The notes beneath the pieces were generated by a model. That model saw only the letters and a list, made by a program, of their open reading frames with translations, was not told the DNA's origin and did not search any database. From positions 248,001-312,000 of the forward strand of contig NZ_BQUV01000001.1 in assembly GCF_022835695.1 (NCBI RefSeq): a stretch of DNA of 64,000 bases, in the 5' to 3' direction. A program made the translations under genes and the position numbers. Below, one piece after another: positions 17,513-24,468 of this stretch (positions within the stretch are counted from its first letter, which is position 1; each line of letters begins with the position of its first letter). Source of the DNA: Bradyrhizobium sp. Ce-3 (lineage in GTDB: Bacteria; Pseudomonadota; Alphaproteobacteria; Rhizobiales; Xanthobacteraceae).

Positions 17513-18274
17513 ATGGCTCGCCGTTTCGAGGGACAATCCGTTGTGGTGACCGGCGCCGCCAGCGGCATCGGCGCGGTCATCGCCCGCCATTTCGCCGATG
17601 CCGGAGCTCGGCTCGTGCTTTCGGATATCGACGAGGGGCGGCTTGGCGGCGTTGCCGACGACATCGCCGCGAGCGGCGCCGGGCGACCGGTCGTCAAAGC
17701 CGGCGACCTGTCCCGCGAAGACGTCGCCGGCACCGTGATCAAGTCGGCGGTGGACAGCTTCGGGGCGCTCGACGTCCTCGTCAACAATGCCGGCGGTGGG
17801 ATCATCAAGCCGTTCCTGGACCACACGCCCGACACGCTGCGGACGACCATCGACCGCAATCTCTGGACCGCGCTGTGGTGCACCTGGCACGCTGTCCCGA
17901 TCATGAAGGCCCGGGGCTATGGCCGCATCGTCAACATCGGGGCCGACTCGGTCCGCAACGGGCTCTGGGATCACGCGGCCTATAACGCAGCGAAGGGCGG
18001 CGTGCATGCGATGGCCACCGGGTTGGCACGCGAGTTTGCCAGGGACGGCATCACCGTGAATGTCGTCGCCCCCTGTATCGTCGACACCCCGCAGGTGCGG
18101 CAGGCCACCCTCAAGGCGCCGAAGGCGTTGCAACGCTTCGTCGACGTCGTCCCGATGGGACGCGCGGCCGAGATGGACGAGGTGGCGTCGATGGTTTGCT
18201 ATCTCGCGTCGAAAGAGGCCTCGTTCGTCACCGGACAGGTCATCAGCGTCAACGGCGGAAGCACCATGCTATGA
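17513..18274 (+). CDS. Short-chain dehydrogenase, probable cis-dihydrodiol dehydrogenase
   Basis: Starting at ATG 17513 after GGGAGAGGA, the 253-residue protein is a classical SDR: cofactor motif TGAASGIG, NNAGG, active-site Ser in VNIGADSVRN and YNAAKGG with the catalytic Tyr and Lys. A C-terminal GQVISVNGGSTML completes the fold. Its place between the dioxygenase subunits and the ferredoxin argues that it oxidises the cis-dihydrodiol (or diol carboxylate) to a catechol with NAD+. Its stop overlaps the ferredoxin ATG (ATGA). Another SDR role is possible, because sequence alone does not separate dihydrodiol from other alcohol substrates. Confidence 0.88.
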   Translation: MARRFEGQSVVVTGAASGIGAVIARHFADAGARLVLSDIDEGRLGGVADDIAASGAGRPVVKAGDLSREDVAGTVIKSAVDSFGALDVLVNNAGGGIIKPFLDHTPDTLRTTIDRNLWTALWCTWHAVPIMKARGYGRIVNIGADSVRNGLWDHAAYNAAKGGVHAMATGLAREFARDGITVNVVAPCIVDTPQVRQATLKAPKALQRFVDVVPMGRAAEMDEVASMVCYLASKEASFVTGQVISVNGGSTML

Positions 18275-18594
18275 CGACCACGATCAACGGCATTTTCGTC
18301 GGCACCGTCGGGGACTTTCCCGAAGGTGAAATCCGTCCCGCGGCGATGCCGGACGGCACCAATCTTGCCGTCTACAACGTGGGCGGGACGATCTACGCCA
18401 CGGCGGACCTGTGCACCCACGGCGAAGCTTCTTTGTCCGAGGAAGGCATCCTGACCGGAAACATTGTCGAATGCCCCTGGCATTTTGGTACATTCGACGT
18501 CACCAGCGGCGCGCCGACCGGCATGCCGTGCACGGTTCCGTTGAAGACCTTTCCGGTCAAGGTGATAGAAGACAGCGTCTATGTCGAATTCTGA
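18271..18594 (+). CDS. Rieske-type ferredoxin of the dioxygenase
   Basis: The 107-residue protein begins at ATG 18271, overlapping the SDR stop by four bases. It contains CTHG (Cys-X-His) and CPWH (Cys-X2-His), the two halves of a Rieske [2Fe-2S] site, about 20 residues apart. Length and layout match BphF/CmtAd-type ferredoxins that carry electrons from the flavoprotein reductase to the oxygenase. The 3' end overlaps the start of the TetR gene by 14 bases, so all are in one transcript. There is no signal peptide, which fits a soluble cytoplasmic carrier. Confidence 0.93.
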   Translation: MTTTINGIFVGTVGDFPEGEIRPAAMPDGTNLAVYNVGGTIYATADLCTHGEASLSEEGILTGNIVECPWHFGTFDVTSGAPTGMPCTVPLKTFPVKVIEDSVYVEF

Positions 18595-19327
18595 AGACCC
18601 CAAACCCAGTTCCCGCCGCGCCGCCGGCTCGTCGCGAACGCCCGCTCCCCGGCAGAAGCTGAGATCGCGCCGCGACAGCACAGCCGAGCCGAAATACGCG
18701 TCGCGGCGAACCCAGGCGGAGCGCAGCGAGACCACGCGTAAGCAGCTCATGGACGCAGCGGTCAAGTTGATCCGCCACAACGGCCTCGGCGGCTTGCGAA
18801 CCGTGGAGGTCGCCGACCTTGCCGGGGTTTCCCGCGGCGCGCTGATGCATCATTTCCCGAGCAAGCACGAGCTTGTGGTGGCCGTGCTGACCTACGTCAA
18901 CGAGGTCACATTCACCCAGAGTACACGCCGTGCGCAATCGGCGCGGCATGACGGCGGCGACCCGATCGACAGCATCATCAAGGATGCGCAGGACTTCTTC
19001 TTCGGCGACTACTTCTTTATCGAGCTTGCCATCGGCATGAGCGACGAAAGCACCCGGCGTCTCAAACGCGAGACCCAGCAATTCGCCCGGCAGACCCGTT
19101 TCTCGATCGAGGCGACCTGGCTCGACACGCTGATATCGTCGGGAATCCCGGAACAGCTCGCCAGGGATGTGCTGGCGCTCACGCTGAGCGTGGTGCGCGG
19201 CTTTTCGGTCAGAATGCTCATTGAGAACGATCCGGAGCGCTTCTCGCGCCTGCTCGCGGTCTGGCGCAAGATCGTGCGGCAGCACATCGAGGACTCGCTC
19301 CCCAAGCCATCGAGAAAGCGGACATGA
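18581..19327 (+). CDS. TetR-family regulator, CymR-like
   Basis: The 248-residue protein has a basic, proline-rich tail of about 40 residues, then RRTQAERSETTRKQLMDAA and the HTH with recognition helix VSRGALMHHFPSKHEL. These segments (RRTQAER, VSRGA, HHFP) resemble the p-cumate repressor CymR, and the ligand domain has similar length and spacing. TetR proteins are homodimeric repressors released by a small ligand. It overlaps the ferredoxin gene by 14 bases and the next gene by four, so it is inside the operon that it probably autoregulates through the palindrome at 14384. Resemblance to CymR is from memory of that sequence and should be tested by alignment. Confidence 0.9.
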   Translation: MSNSEDPKPSSRRAAGSSRTPAPRQKLRSRRDSTAEPKYASRRTQAERSETTRKQLMDAAVKLIRHNGLGGLRTVEVADLAGVSRGALMHHFPSKHELVVAVLTYVNEVTFTQSTRRAQSARHDGGDPIDSIIKDAQDFFFGDYFFIELAIGMSDESTRRLKRETQQFARQTRFSIEATWLDTLISSGIPEQLARDVLALTLSVVRGFSVRMLIENDPERFSRLLAVWRKIVRQHIEDSLPKPSRKRT

Positions 19328-20214
19328 CGGGCCGGAATTCGACCGAGAGAGCGCCACAGGGCCCGCTGATCGCGCTCTGCTACGTCAGGCTCGCAGTCCG
19401 TGAGCCGCTTTCGGCGGCGACTTTCGCAACCGACATTCTCGGCCTGCAACCGGTGCCGGACAAGCAAGCCCTGCTGTTCCGGTCGGACGATCGTTATCAC
19501 ACGCTGTCGCTGGTACCGGAGCCGACGGCGTCGTCGATCGGGATCGAGGTATCCGACGAAGCCGCCCTCGAGCGCATCGAACAGGCGCTGCAGACGGATG
19601 GTTTCATCGTGCGCCGGAGCAACCGGGACGAATCCAGGCAGCGCTTTGTGCGCGAGGCGGTCATCGCGCAAGACGCCAGCGGCAACGAGATCGACCTGGT
19701 GTTGCGGCCCGCACAAAGCGGCCGACGTTATTTTCCGAGCCGCGACGCGGGCATCACCGGATTGCAGGGCGTCGGACTGCGGAGCGCCCGGTTGAAGGAC
19801 GACCAGCATTTCTGGACCTCGATCCTCGGCGCCCGGATCAACGACTGGGCCGGCGACGTTACATATCTCGGGATCGACCGAAAGCACCACCGCGTTGCGC
19901 TCTACCCGTCCGACCGCGCCGGGATTCTCTACGTCAGCTACGGCGTCGAGAGTCTCGATGCGGTCATGCAGAGCCACTATTTCGTGCAGGAACGTCAGAT
20001 CAGGGTTCTGCATGGCCCCGGACGCGAGCCCGCATCGGGACAGATCTTCCTGAGGTTCGAAGGACCCGAGGGACACGTGTTCTCATACACCCACGGCCTC
20101 AACGACATCGAACCTGGTCATCACCCTCGGCAGTTTTCAGCGCATCCCACCTCGCTCTGCGAGTGGGGCAGCCAGTGCCAGGGCATCCCCGAATTGCAGC
20201 CGGCCGACGACTGA
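19324..20214 (+). CDS. Extradiol dioxygenase homologue (VOC family) with degenerate metal site
   Basis: The 296-residue, two-domain VOC protein is a paralogue of the next gene. Aligned by eye to it, three of the residues that bind iron or catalyse ring cleavage in type I extradiol enzymes are changed besides the first ligand: the first metal His is Gly (GLQGVGL against GFSHVGL), the active-site His is Glu (GPGREPASG against GPGRHPTSG), the Tyr is Arg, and the ligand Glu is Ser (VFSYT against VFEYS). Only the second metal His (KHHRVAL) remains. It therefore probably cannot cleave catechols by the standard mechanism. It could be a structural partner, a substrate-binding or chaperone subunit, or a redirected enzyme. 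It overlaps the TetR gene by four bases. Confidence 0.85.
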   Translation: MTGRNSTERAPQGPLIALCYVRLAVREPLSAATFATDILGLQPVPDKQALLFRSDDRYHTLSLVPEPTASSIGIEVSDEAALERIEQALQTDGFIVRRSNRDESRQRFVREAVIAQDASGNEIDLVLRPAQSGRRYFPSRDAGITGLQGVGLRSARLKDDQHFWTSILGARINDWAGDVTYLGIDRKHHRVALYPSDRAGILYVSYGVESLDAVMQSHYFVQERQIRVLHGPGREPASGQIFLRFEGPEGHVFSYTHGLNDIEPGHHPRQFSAHPTSLCEWGSQCQGIPELQPADD

Positions 20215-20241
20215 TCGACCCCGAAGACATGGAGGCGCCAC

Positions 20242-21090
20242 ATGATTGAATTGCGGGATCTCGCTTACGTAAGGCTGGGCGCCTCCAACCTCGAGGACGC
20301 GCAGAGCTTTGCCACCAAAAGCCTCGGCCTGCAGGTCGGTGAACAGGCGAAGCAAGCGCTCTATCTCCGCTCCGATAACCGCGCCCACACGCTCTGCTAT
20401 TTCGAGGGCGATCCGCGGGACCAGACCGTCGCCTTTGAAGTCGACGATGCGGACAAGCTCAACGCCGCCGGCGCAACCCTCGATGCACTCGGCCACGCCG
20501 TCCACGCCGGCACGGCCGACGAATGCGCGCTCCGCAAGGTCAAGGATTTCATCGCGTTCAAGGATCCGACCGGGAATCAAATCGAACTCGTCGTTCGCCC
20601 TGAGCGCAACGGCAAGCGATATTTTGCGACCCGCGATGCCGGAATCACCGGCTTCAGCCATGTGGGCCTGTTCACGACCGACCCTGTGCGCGACGAGCAG
20701 TTCTGGACTCAGGTGTGTAACGCCCGCGTCAGCGATCGCATCGGGGACATCGCGCTCATGCGGGTTAACGCGATCCATCACACCGTGGCGCTGGCCCCCG
20801 GTCGCGGGCCGGGCGTGCACCACATCAACCACCAGGTCGAGAGCAACGACGACGTGCTGCGCTCGTACTATCATTTGTCGGGCCAGCGCGTCCCAATCGT
20901 GTTCGGTCCGGGTCGTCACCCAACATCCGGCGCGCGCTTTCTCTATTTCCAGGGACCCGACGGCATGGTGTTTGAATACTCCGTCGGGGTAGACGAAATC
21001 GAGGACGAGGAAACCCATCGGCCGCGGCAATTCGGCTTCGAGCCATCCAGCCTCTGCATGTGGGGCGCGAAATCAGCACGTCCGCGTTAG
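20242..21090 (+). CDS. Type I extradiol catechol dioxygenase
   Basis: The 282-residue protein has two VOC domains. The C-terminal domain keeps all recognisable active-site residues: metal His in GITGFSHVGLFT, metal His in NAIHHTVAL, the catalytic His in GPGRHPTSG, Tyr in FLYFQGPDG and the metal Glu in MVFEYS. It should perform meta ring cleavage of the catechol made by the preceding enzymes, using Fe(II) and O2. It starts 27 bases after the degenerate paralogue, with GGAGG-like sequence upstream, and is the last gene of the plus operon. The substituent on the catechol (for example a carboxylated isopropylcatechol) is inferred from the pathway, not from this sequence. Confidence 0.92.
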   Translation: MIELRDLAYVRLGASNLEDAQSFATKSLGLQVGEQAKQALYLRSDNRAHTLCYFEGDPRDQTVAFEVDDADKLNAAGATLDALGHAVHAGTADECALRKVKDFIAFKDPTGNQIELVVRPERNGKRYFATRDAGITGFSHVGLFTTDPVRDEQFWTQVCNARVSDRIGDIALMRVNAIHHTVALAPGRGPGVHHINHQVESNDDVLRSYYHLSGQRVPIVFGPGRHPTSGARFLYFQGPDGMVFEYSVGVDEIEDEETHRPRQFGFEPSSLCMWGAKSARPR

Positions 21091-21133
21091 CCCCGGCCGG
21101 CGACGTTTGAGCTTCGCGATGCCAGCGCGCCCC

Positions 21134-22732
21134 CTACTCCCACTCGATCGTGCCCGGCGGCTTCGACGTCACGTCGTACACCACCCGGTTGACGCCCTTC
21201 ACCTCGTTGATGATGCGCGTCGCGGTTTCGGCGAGGAACTTCATGTCGAACTGGTAGAAGTCGGCGGTCATGCCGTCGGTCGAGGTGACGGCGCGGAGGC
21301 CGACGACGTATTCGTAAGTTCTGCCGTCGCCCATCACGCCGACGGTCTTCACCGGCAACAGCACGGCGAAGGCCTGCCAGATCGCATCGTAGAGGCCGTG
21401 CTTGCGGATCTGGTCGATATAGACGGCATCTGCGTTGCGCAGGATGTCGAGCTTTTCTCTTGTGATGTCGCCGGGGCAGCGGATGGCAAGGCCCGGGCCC
21501 GGGAACGGGTGGCGGCCGACAAACACTTCGGGCAGGCCGAGCTCGCGGCCGAGCACACGCACTTCGTCCTTGAACAGTTCGCGCAAGGGCTCGACGAGCT
21601 TCATGTTCATGCGGGCCGGCAGGCCGCCGACATTGTGGTGCGACTTGATGGTCACCGACGGACCGCCGGTGAAGGAGACGCTCTCGATCACGTCGGGGTA
21701 AAGCGTGCCCTGCGCCAGGAACGCGGCGCCGCCGATCTTCTTGGCTTCGGCCTCGAACACGTCGATGAACAGCCGTCCGATGGTCTTGCGCTTCACTTCC
21801 GGATCCGTGACGCCTTCGAGCTCGCCCAGAAACTCTTTCGACGCGTCCACATGGACCAACGGGATGTTGTAGTGGTTGCGGAACAGGTCGACGACGGTCT
21901 TCGCCTCGTCGAGCCGCAGCAGGCCGTGATCGACGAACACGCAGGTGAGCTGGTCGCCGATCGCTTCATGGATCAAGACCGCCGCGACGGCGGAATCGAC
22001 GCCGCCGGATAGGCCGCAGATCACCTTGCCGGTGCCTACCTGGGCGCGGATCTTCTCGATCGCCTCCTCGCGGAAGGCGCGCATGGTCCAGTCGCCGGTC
22101 AGGCCAGCGACCTTGCGGACGAAGTTGCGCAAGAGCTTGGCGCCATCAGGCGTGTGCACCACCTCGGGATGGAACATCAGGCCGTAATATTTCCGCTTCT
22201 CATCCTGGATGATTGCGAACGGCGCGTTCGGCGAGGTGCCGGCGACCGAGAAGCCGGGCGGCATTTTGGTGATGCGGTCGCCATGGCTCATCCACACCTG
22301 GTGCTTTTCGCCATGGTTCCAGATGCCGTCGAACAGCTGGCTGTCGGTCTTCACCTCGACATCGGCGCGGCCGAACTCGCGGTGATGGCCGCCCTCGACA
22401 TCGCCGCCGAGCTGGGCCGCGAGGGTCATCTGGCCGTAGCAGATGCCGAGCACGGGAACGCCTGACTCGAAGATCAGCTGCGGGGCGCGCGGCGAGCCGG
22501 TCTCATGCACGGACTCAGGGCCGCCGGAGAGGATCACCGCCTTCGGCTTCATCTCCTTGAAGGCGGCCTCCGCCTTCTGGAACGGCACGATCTCGGAATA
22601 GACGCCCATCTCGCGGACGCGGCGGGCGATCAGTTGCGTCACCTGGCTGCCGAAATCGACAATCAGAATCTTGTCATGCGCCGAGGCCACGGTGGGCGTC
22701 GACGGTTCACGGGCTGTGTGCTGGGCTGTCAT
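21134..22732 (-). CDS. guaA: GMP synthase (glutamine-hydrolysing)
   Basis: The start is ATG 22732 ([12 protein letters not shown]); a frame open to 22789 is less likely. The 532-residue enzyme has an N-terminal class I glutaminase (GICYGQM with the nucleophile Cys and MFHPEVVHT with His and Glu), the ATP pyrophosphatase domain with [12 protein letters not shown], and the GuaA C-terminal dimerisation domain ending [11 protein letters not shown]. It converts XMP to GMP in the cytoplasm. guaB lies 9 kb away on the same strand. The 3' end of guaA is a described integration hotspot for genomic islands, and the aromatic cluster begins directly beyond it. The two gene groups converge with 43 bases between stops. 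Confidence 0.97.
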   Translation of the reverse strand: MTAQHTAREPSTPTVASAHDKILIVDFGSQVTQLIARRVREMGVYSEIVPFQKAEAAFKEMKPKAVILSGGPESVHETGSPRAPQLIFESGVPVLGICYGQMTLAAQLGGDVEGGHHREFGRADVEVKTDSQLFDGIWNHGEKHQVWMSHGDRITKMPPGFSVAGTSPNAPFAIIQDEKRKYYGLMFHPEVVHTPDGAKLLRNFVRKVAGLTGDWTMRAFREEAIEKIRAQVGTGKVICGLSGGVDSAVAAVLIHEAIGDQLTCVFVDHGLLRLDEAKTVVDLFRNHYNIPLVHVDASKEFLGELEGVTDPEVKRKTIGRLFIDVFEAEAKKIGGAAFLAQGTLYPDVIESVSFTGGPSVTIKSHHNVGGLPARMNMKLVEPLRELFKDEVRVLGRELGLPEVFVGRHPFPGPGLAIRCPGDITREKLDILRNADAVYIDQIRKHGLYDAIWQAFAVLLPVKTVGVMGDGRTYEYVVGLRAVTSTDGMTADFYQFDMKFLAETATRIINEVKGVNRVVYDVTSKPPGTIEWE

Positions 22733-22804
22733 GGCAAGCAGATACGCGACCGCGCCCGCCCCCGCAACCGCGCTCGACGGGGCGCCCACATTCTTCTTTG
22801 GGCA

Positions 22805-22839
22805 TGGACAAATCGATATAGGTCAGTATTATTGACCTA
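22805..22839 (+). promoter_or_regulatory. Promoter with GGTC-N9-GACC operator upstream of SnoaL-like gene
   Basis: A perfect inverted repeat at 22819-22839 has 7-base arms (TAGGTCA/TGACCTA) and a 7-base AT-rich spacer. It overlaps the TATTAT -10 box (22827-22832) of a promoter whose TGGACA -35 box lies at 22805-22810, 16 bases away. Architecture and core match the site at 24424-24444 beside the HxlR gene, so the same repressor may bind both. Confidence 0.6.
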
Positions 22840-22869
22840 ATTCGACCATAAGCAACATGGAGGAAACCA

Positions 22870-23241
22870 ATGCCGGATTTTCACGAGCCATCCCGTCTGG
22901 CCGCGCTCGGCCGCGACTGGATCGCCGCCTGGAACGCGCGCGACCTCGAGCGCGTGCTGGCGATGTATGCCGACGATACCGAGATGACCTCGGACCGGAT
23001 CCCGCCGCTCGGCTTCGGCGCCTCAGGCACGGTGCGCGGCAAGGCGAGCTTGCGGGCCTATTGGAGCGCCGCGCTCGCCAAACTGCCCGAGCTGCATTTC
23101 GAGTTGATCGACCTCTATGTCTCGCCCGACAGCGTCGTCGTGTTCTACCGGAACGAACGCGGCAACAAGATCTGCGAGTATTTGCGGCTCGATGATCAGG
23201 GCAAGATCAGGCAGGGTTCAGCGAACCATCTGGTGGGATGA
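22870..23241 (+). CDS. SnoaL-like/NTF2-fold protein
   Basis: The 123-residue protein has the small alpha+beta cone typical of the SnoaL-like group: an N-terminal helix with DWIAAWNARDLERVLAMYADD, then GTVRGKASLRAYWSAALAKLP and C-terminal strands ICEYLRLDDQGKI. Members include isomerases, dehydratases and detoxifying proteins, and no catalytic signature decides between them. It starts 10 bases after an AGGAAACC-type ribosome site. The strong operator-promoter upstream suggests regulated expression. The palindrome resembles the one at the HxlR/MFS locus 1.6 kb away, so it may belong to an electrophile or quinone response. Confidence 0.75.
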   Translation: MPDFHEPSRLAALGRDWIAAWNARDLERVLAMYADDTEMTSDRIPPLGFGASGTVRGKASLRAYWSAALAKLPELHFELIDLYVSPDSVVVFYRNERGNKICEYLRLDDQGKIRQGSANHLVG

Positions 23242-23267
23242 GACGTCGCCGCACTCCTGCTCTCTCC

Positions 23268-23368
23268 CGTCACCCTGAGGTGGTCGCGAAGCGACCGTCT
23301 CGAAGGGTCGACGGCCCGGCTCCATCCCCATCCTTCGAGGCTCGCTCCGCTCGCACCTCAGGATGACG
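23268..23368. repeat. Palindromic repeat family A, copy 1
   Basis: The 101-base element begins CGTCACCCTGAGG and ends CCTCAGGATGACG, so its termini are inverted repeats and it can fold into a long hairpin. It differs at only three positions from the copy at 23776-23876; both have the same orientation and bracket the cupin gene. More diverged members are at 34492-34595 and 44721-44781. Confidence 0.9.
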
Positions 23369-23423
23369 TCGGAGCTAGGAGATACAAAGGCGTAGATTGA
23401 GCAAAACCATCAGGACGTCCCGT

Positions 23424-23756
23424 ATGAAAATCCCGACCCTGCCCTTCACCGTCACCGACTGGAGCCATGTCTCGCCCACGGTACACCCCGGCGAGACCGG
23501 GCAAGCGCTGTGGCGCAAGCTTGATATCGGCGAGCTCAGGGTGCGGATGGTCGAATACTCGCCGGGCTATCTCGCCGATCACTGGTGCGATCGCGGCCAT
23601 GTGCTGTTCGTCGTCCAGGGCGAGCTCGACACCGAGCTGCGCGACGGCCGCAAATTCACGCTGAAACCCGGCATGAGCTACCAGGTCTCCGATTTCGGCG
23701 ACGCCGCGCACCGCTCGTCGACGAAGACCGGCGCGACGCTGTTCATCGTGGATTGA
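23424..23756 (+). CDS. Small single-domain cupin, DHCW-motif type
   Basis: The start is ATG 23424 (MKIPTLPFTVTDW); a TTG nine codons upstream is a weaker option. The 110-residue protein is a single cupin barrel. The first cupin motif region reads YLADHWCDRGHVLFVVQGEL and the second GMSYQVSDFGDAAHRS. Proteins with this DHCW-type motif are common in proteobacteria, and their substrate is unknown. Metal binding through the His and Cys residues is plausible. It is bracketed by two nearly identical 101-base palindromic repeats and appears to be transcribed alone. Confidence 0.82.
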   Translation: MKIPTLPFTVTDWSHVSPTVHPGETGQALWRKLDIGELRVRMVEYSPGYLADHWCDRGHVLFVVQGELDTELRDGRKFTLKPGMSYQVSDFGDAAHRSSTKTGATLFIVD

Positions 23757-23775
23757 CGCGGGGCCTGACCTATCC

Positions 23776-23876
23776 CGTCACCCTGAGGAGGTCGCGAAGC
23801 GACCGTCTCGAAGGGTCGACGGCCCGGCTCCGTCCCCATCCTTCGAGGCTCGCTACGCTCGCACCTCAGGATGACG
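23776..23876. repeat. Palindromic repeat family A, copy 2
   Basis: Direct copy of the element at 23268-23368, with three substitutions in 101 bases. It lies between the convergent cupin and HxlR genes, where a long hairpin could act on both transcripts. No T-run marks it as a standard terminator. Confidence 0.9.
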
Positions 23877-23901
23877 TCAGCGTGTGGGGCTACCTGGCCG
23901 C

Positions 23902-24354
23902 TCACCGCCTCCGCGCAGCAACCTTCCGCACCTTTGTATCCGCCCAGCTCAACGGCCGCCCGCTCTTCGACGGCAGCACCAGTTGCCCAACGGCCTGCCC
24001 GGCCTGGTCGAGCAGCACCGAATGCGGCTCGCCGCGCGCGTAGAGATGCGCCTCGCCCCATTGCCGCAAGGAGACCACGATCGGGAACAGGTCGTGTCCC
24101 CGCTTGGTGAGCGCATATTCGAGATAGGCGCTGCCGTCGGACGCGGCGACCTGCTCGAGCACGCCGGCATCGACCAGCTTGCGCAGCCGCGCCGTCAGCA
24201 TGCCCTTGGCGATGCCGAGGTTCTTCTGGAAGTCGCCGAACCGGCGCAGGCCGTCGAACGCGTCGCGCACGATCAACAGCGACCACCAGTCGCCGATCGC
24301 ATCCAGCGCGCGCGCCACCGGGCAGTCCGCCTTGGCCAATGCAGTCCGCTTCAT
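23902..24354 (-). CDS. HxlR-family transcriptional regulator
   Basis: The start is ATG 24354 (MKRTALAKADCPVARALDAI), about ten bases after GGGAGA; the frame is open further upstream without ribosome-site support. The 150-residue protein has the HxlR winged helix: the conserved Cys in DCPVARALDAIGDWWSLLI, RRFGDFQKNLGIAKGMLTAR and the wing region YLEYALTKRG. HxlR/YodB-type proteins often sense electrophiles through this Cys. A basic C-terminal extension follows the wing. It is divergent from an MFS efflux-type transporter, with a 21-base palindrome between them, a usual regulator-target pair. Confidence 0.92.
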   Translation of the reverse strand: MKRTALAKADCPVARALDAIGDWWSLLIVRDAFDGLRRFGDFQKNLGIAKGMLTARLRKLVDAGVLEQVAASDGSAYLEYALTKRGHDLFPIVVSLRQWGEAHLYARGEPHSVLLDQAGQAVGQLVLPSKSGRPLSWADTKVRKVAARRR

Positions 24355-24423
24355 CGCGGCCCATCTCCCTCGATCACGATTCCGAACTGGTATTAAAATA
24401 GGACTAGACAGCACCTGGTGCAA

Positions 24424-24444
24424 CTGGTCTCATTATAAGACCAG
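24424..24444. promoter_or_regulatory. Candidate HxlR operator, GGTC-N9-GACC
   Basis: A perfect inverted repeat with 7-base arms (CTGGTCT/AGACCAG) and a 7-base spacer lies between the divergent HxlR and MFS genes. The minus strand reads a perfect TATAAT across its centre. A weaker GGTA-N9-GACT match lies at 24389-24405. The core GGTC-N9-GACC with ATTAT in the centre equals that of the site at 22819-22839. Confidence 0.65.
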
Positions 24445-24468
24445 ATTGAATGAGCAGCGGAGGCGATC

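Noticed and set aside
21091-21133. att-like direct repeat of the guaA 3' end
   Set aside because: No second copy of the guaA terminal sequence was found elsewhere in the window, so the idea is kept only as a question about the outside.
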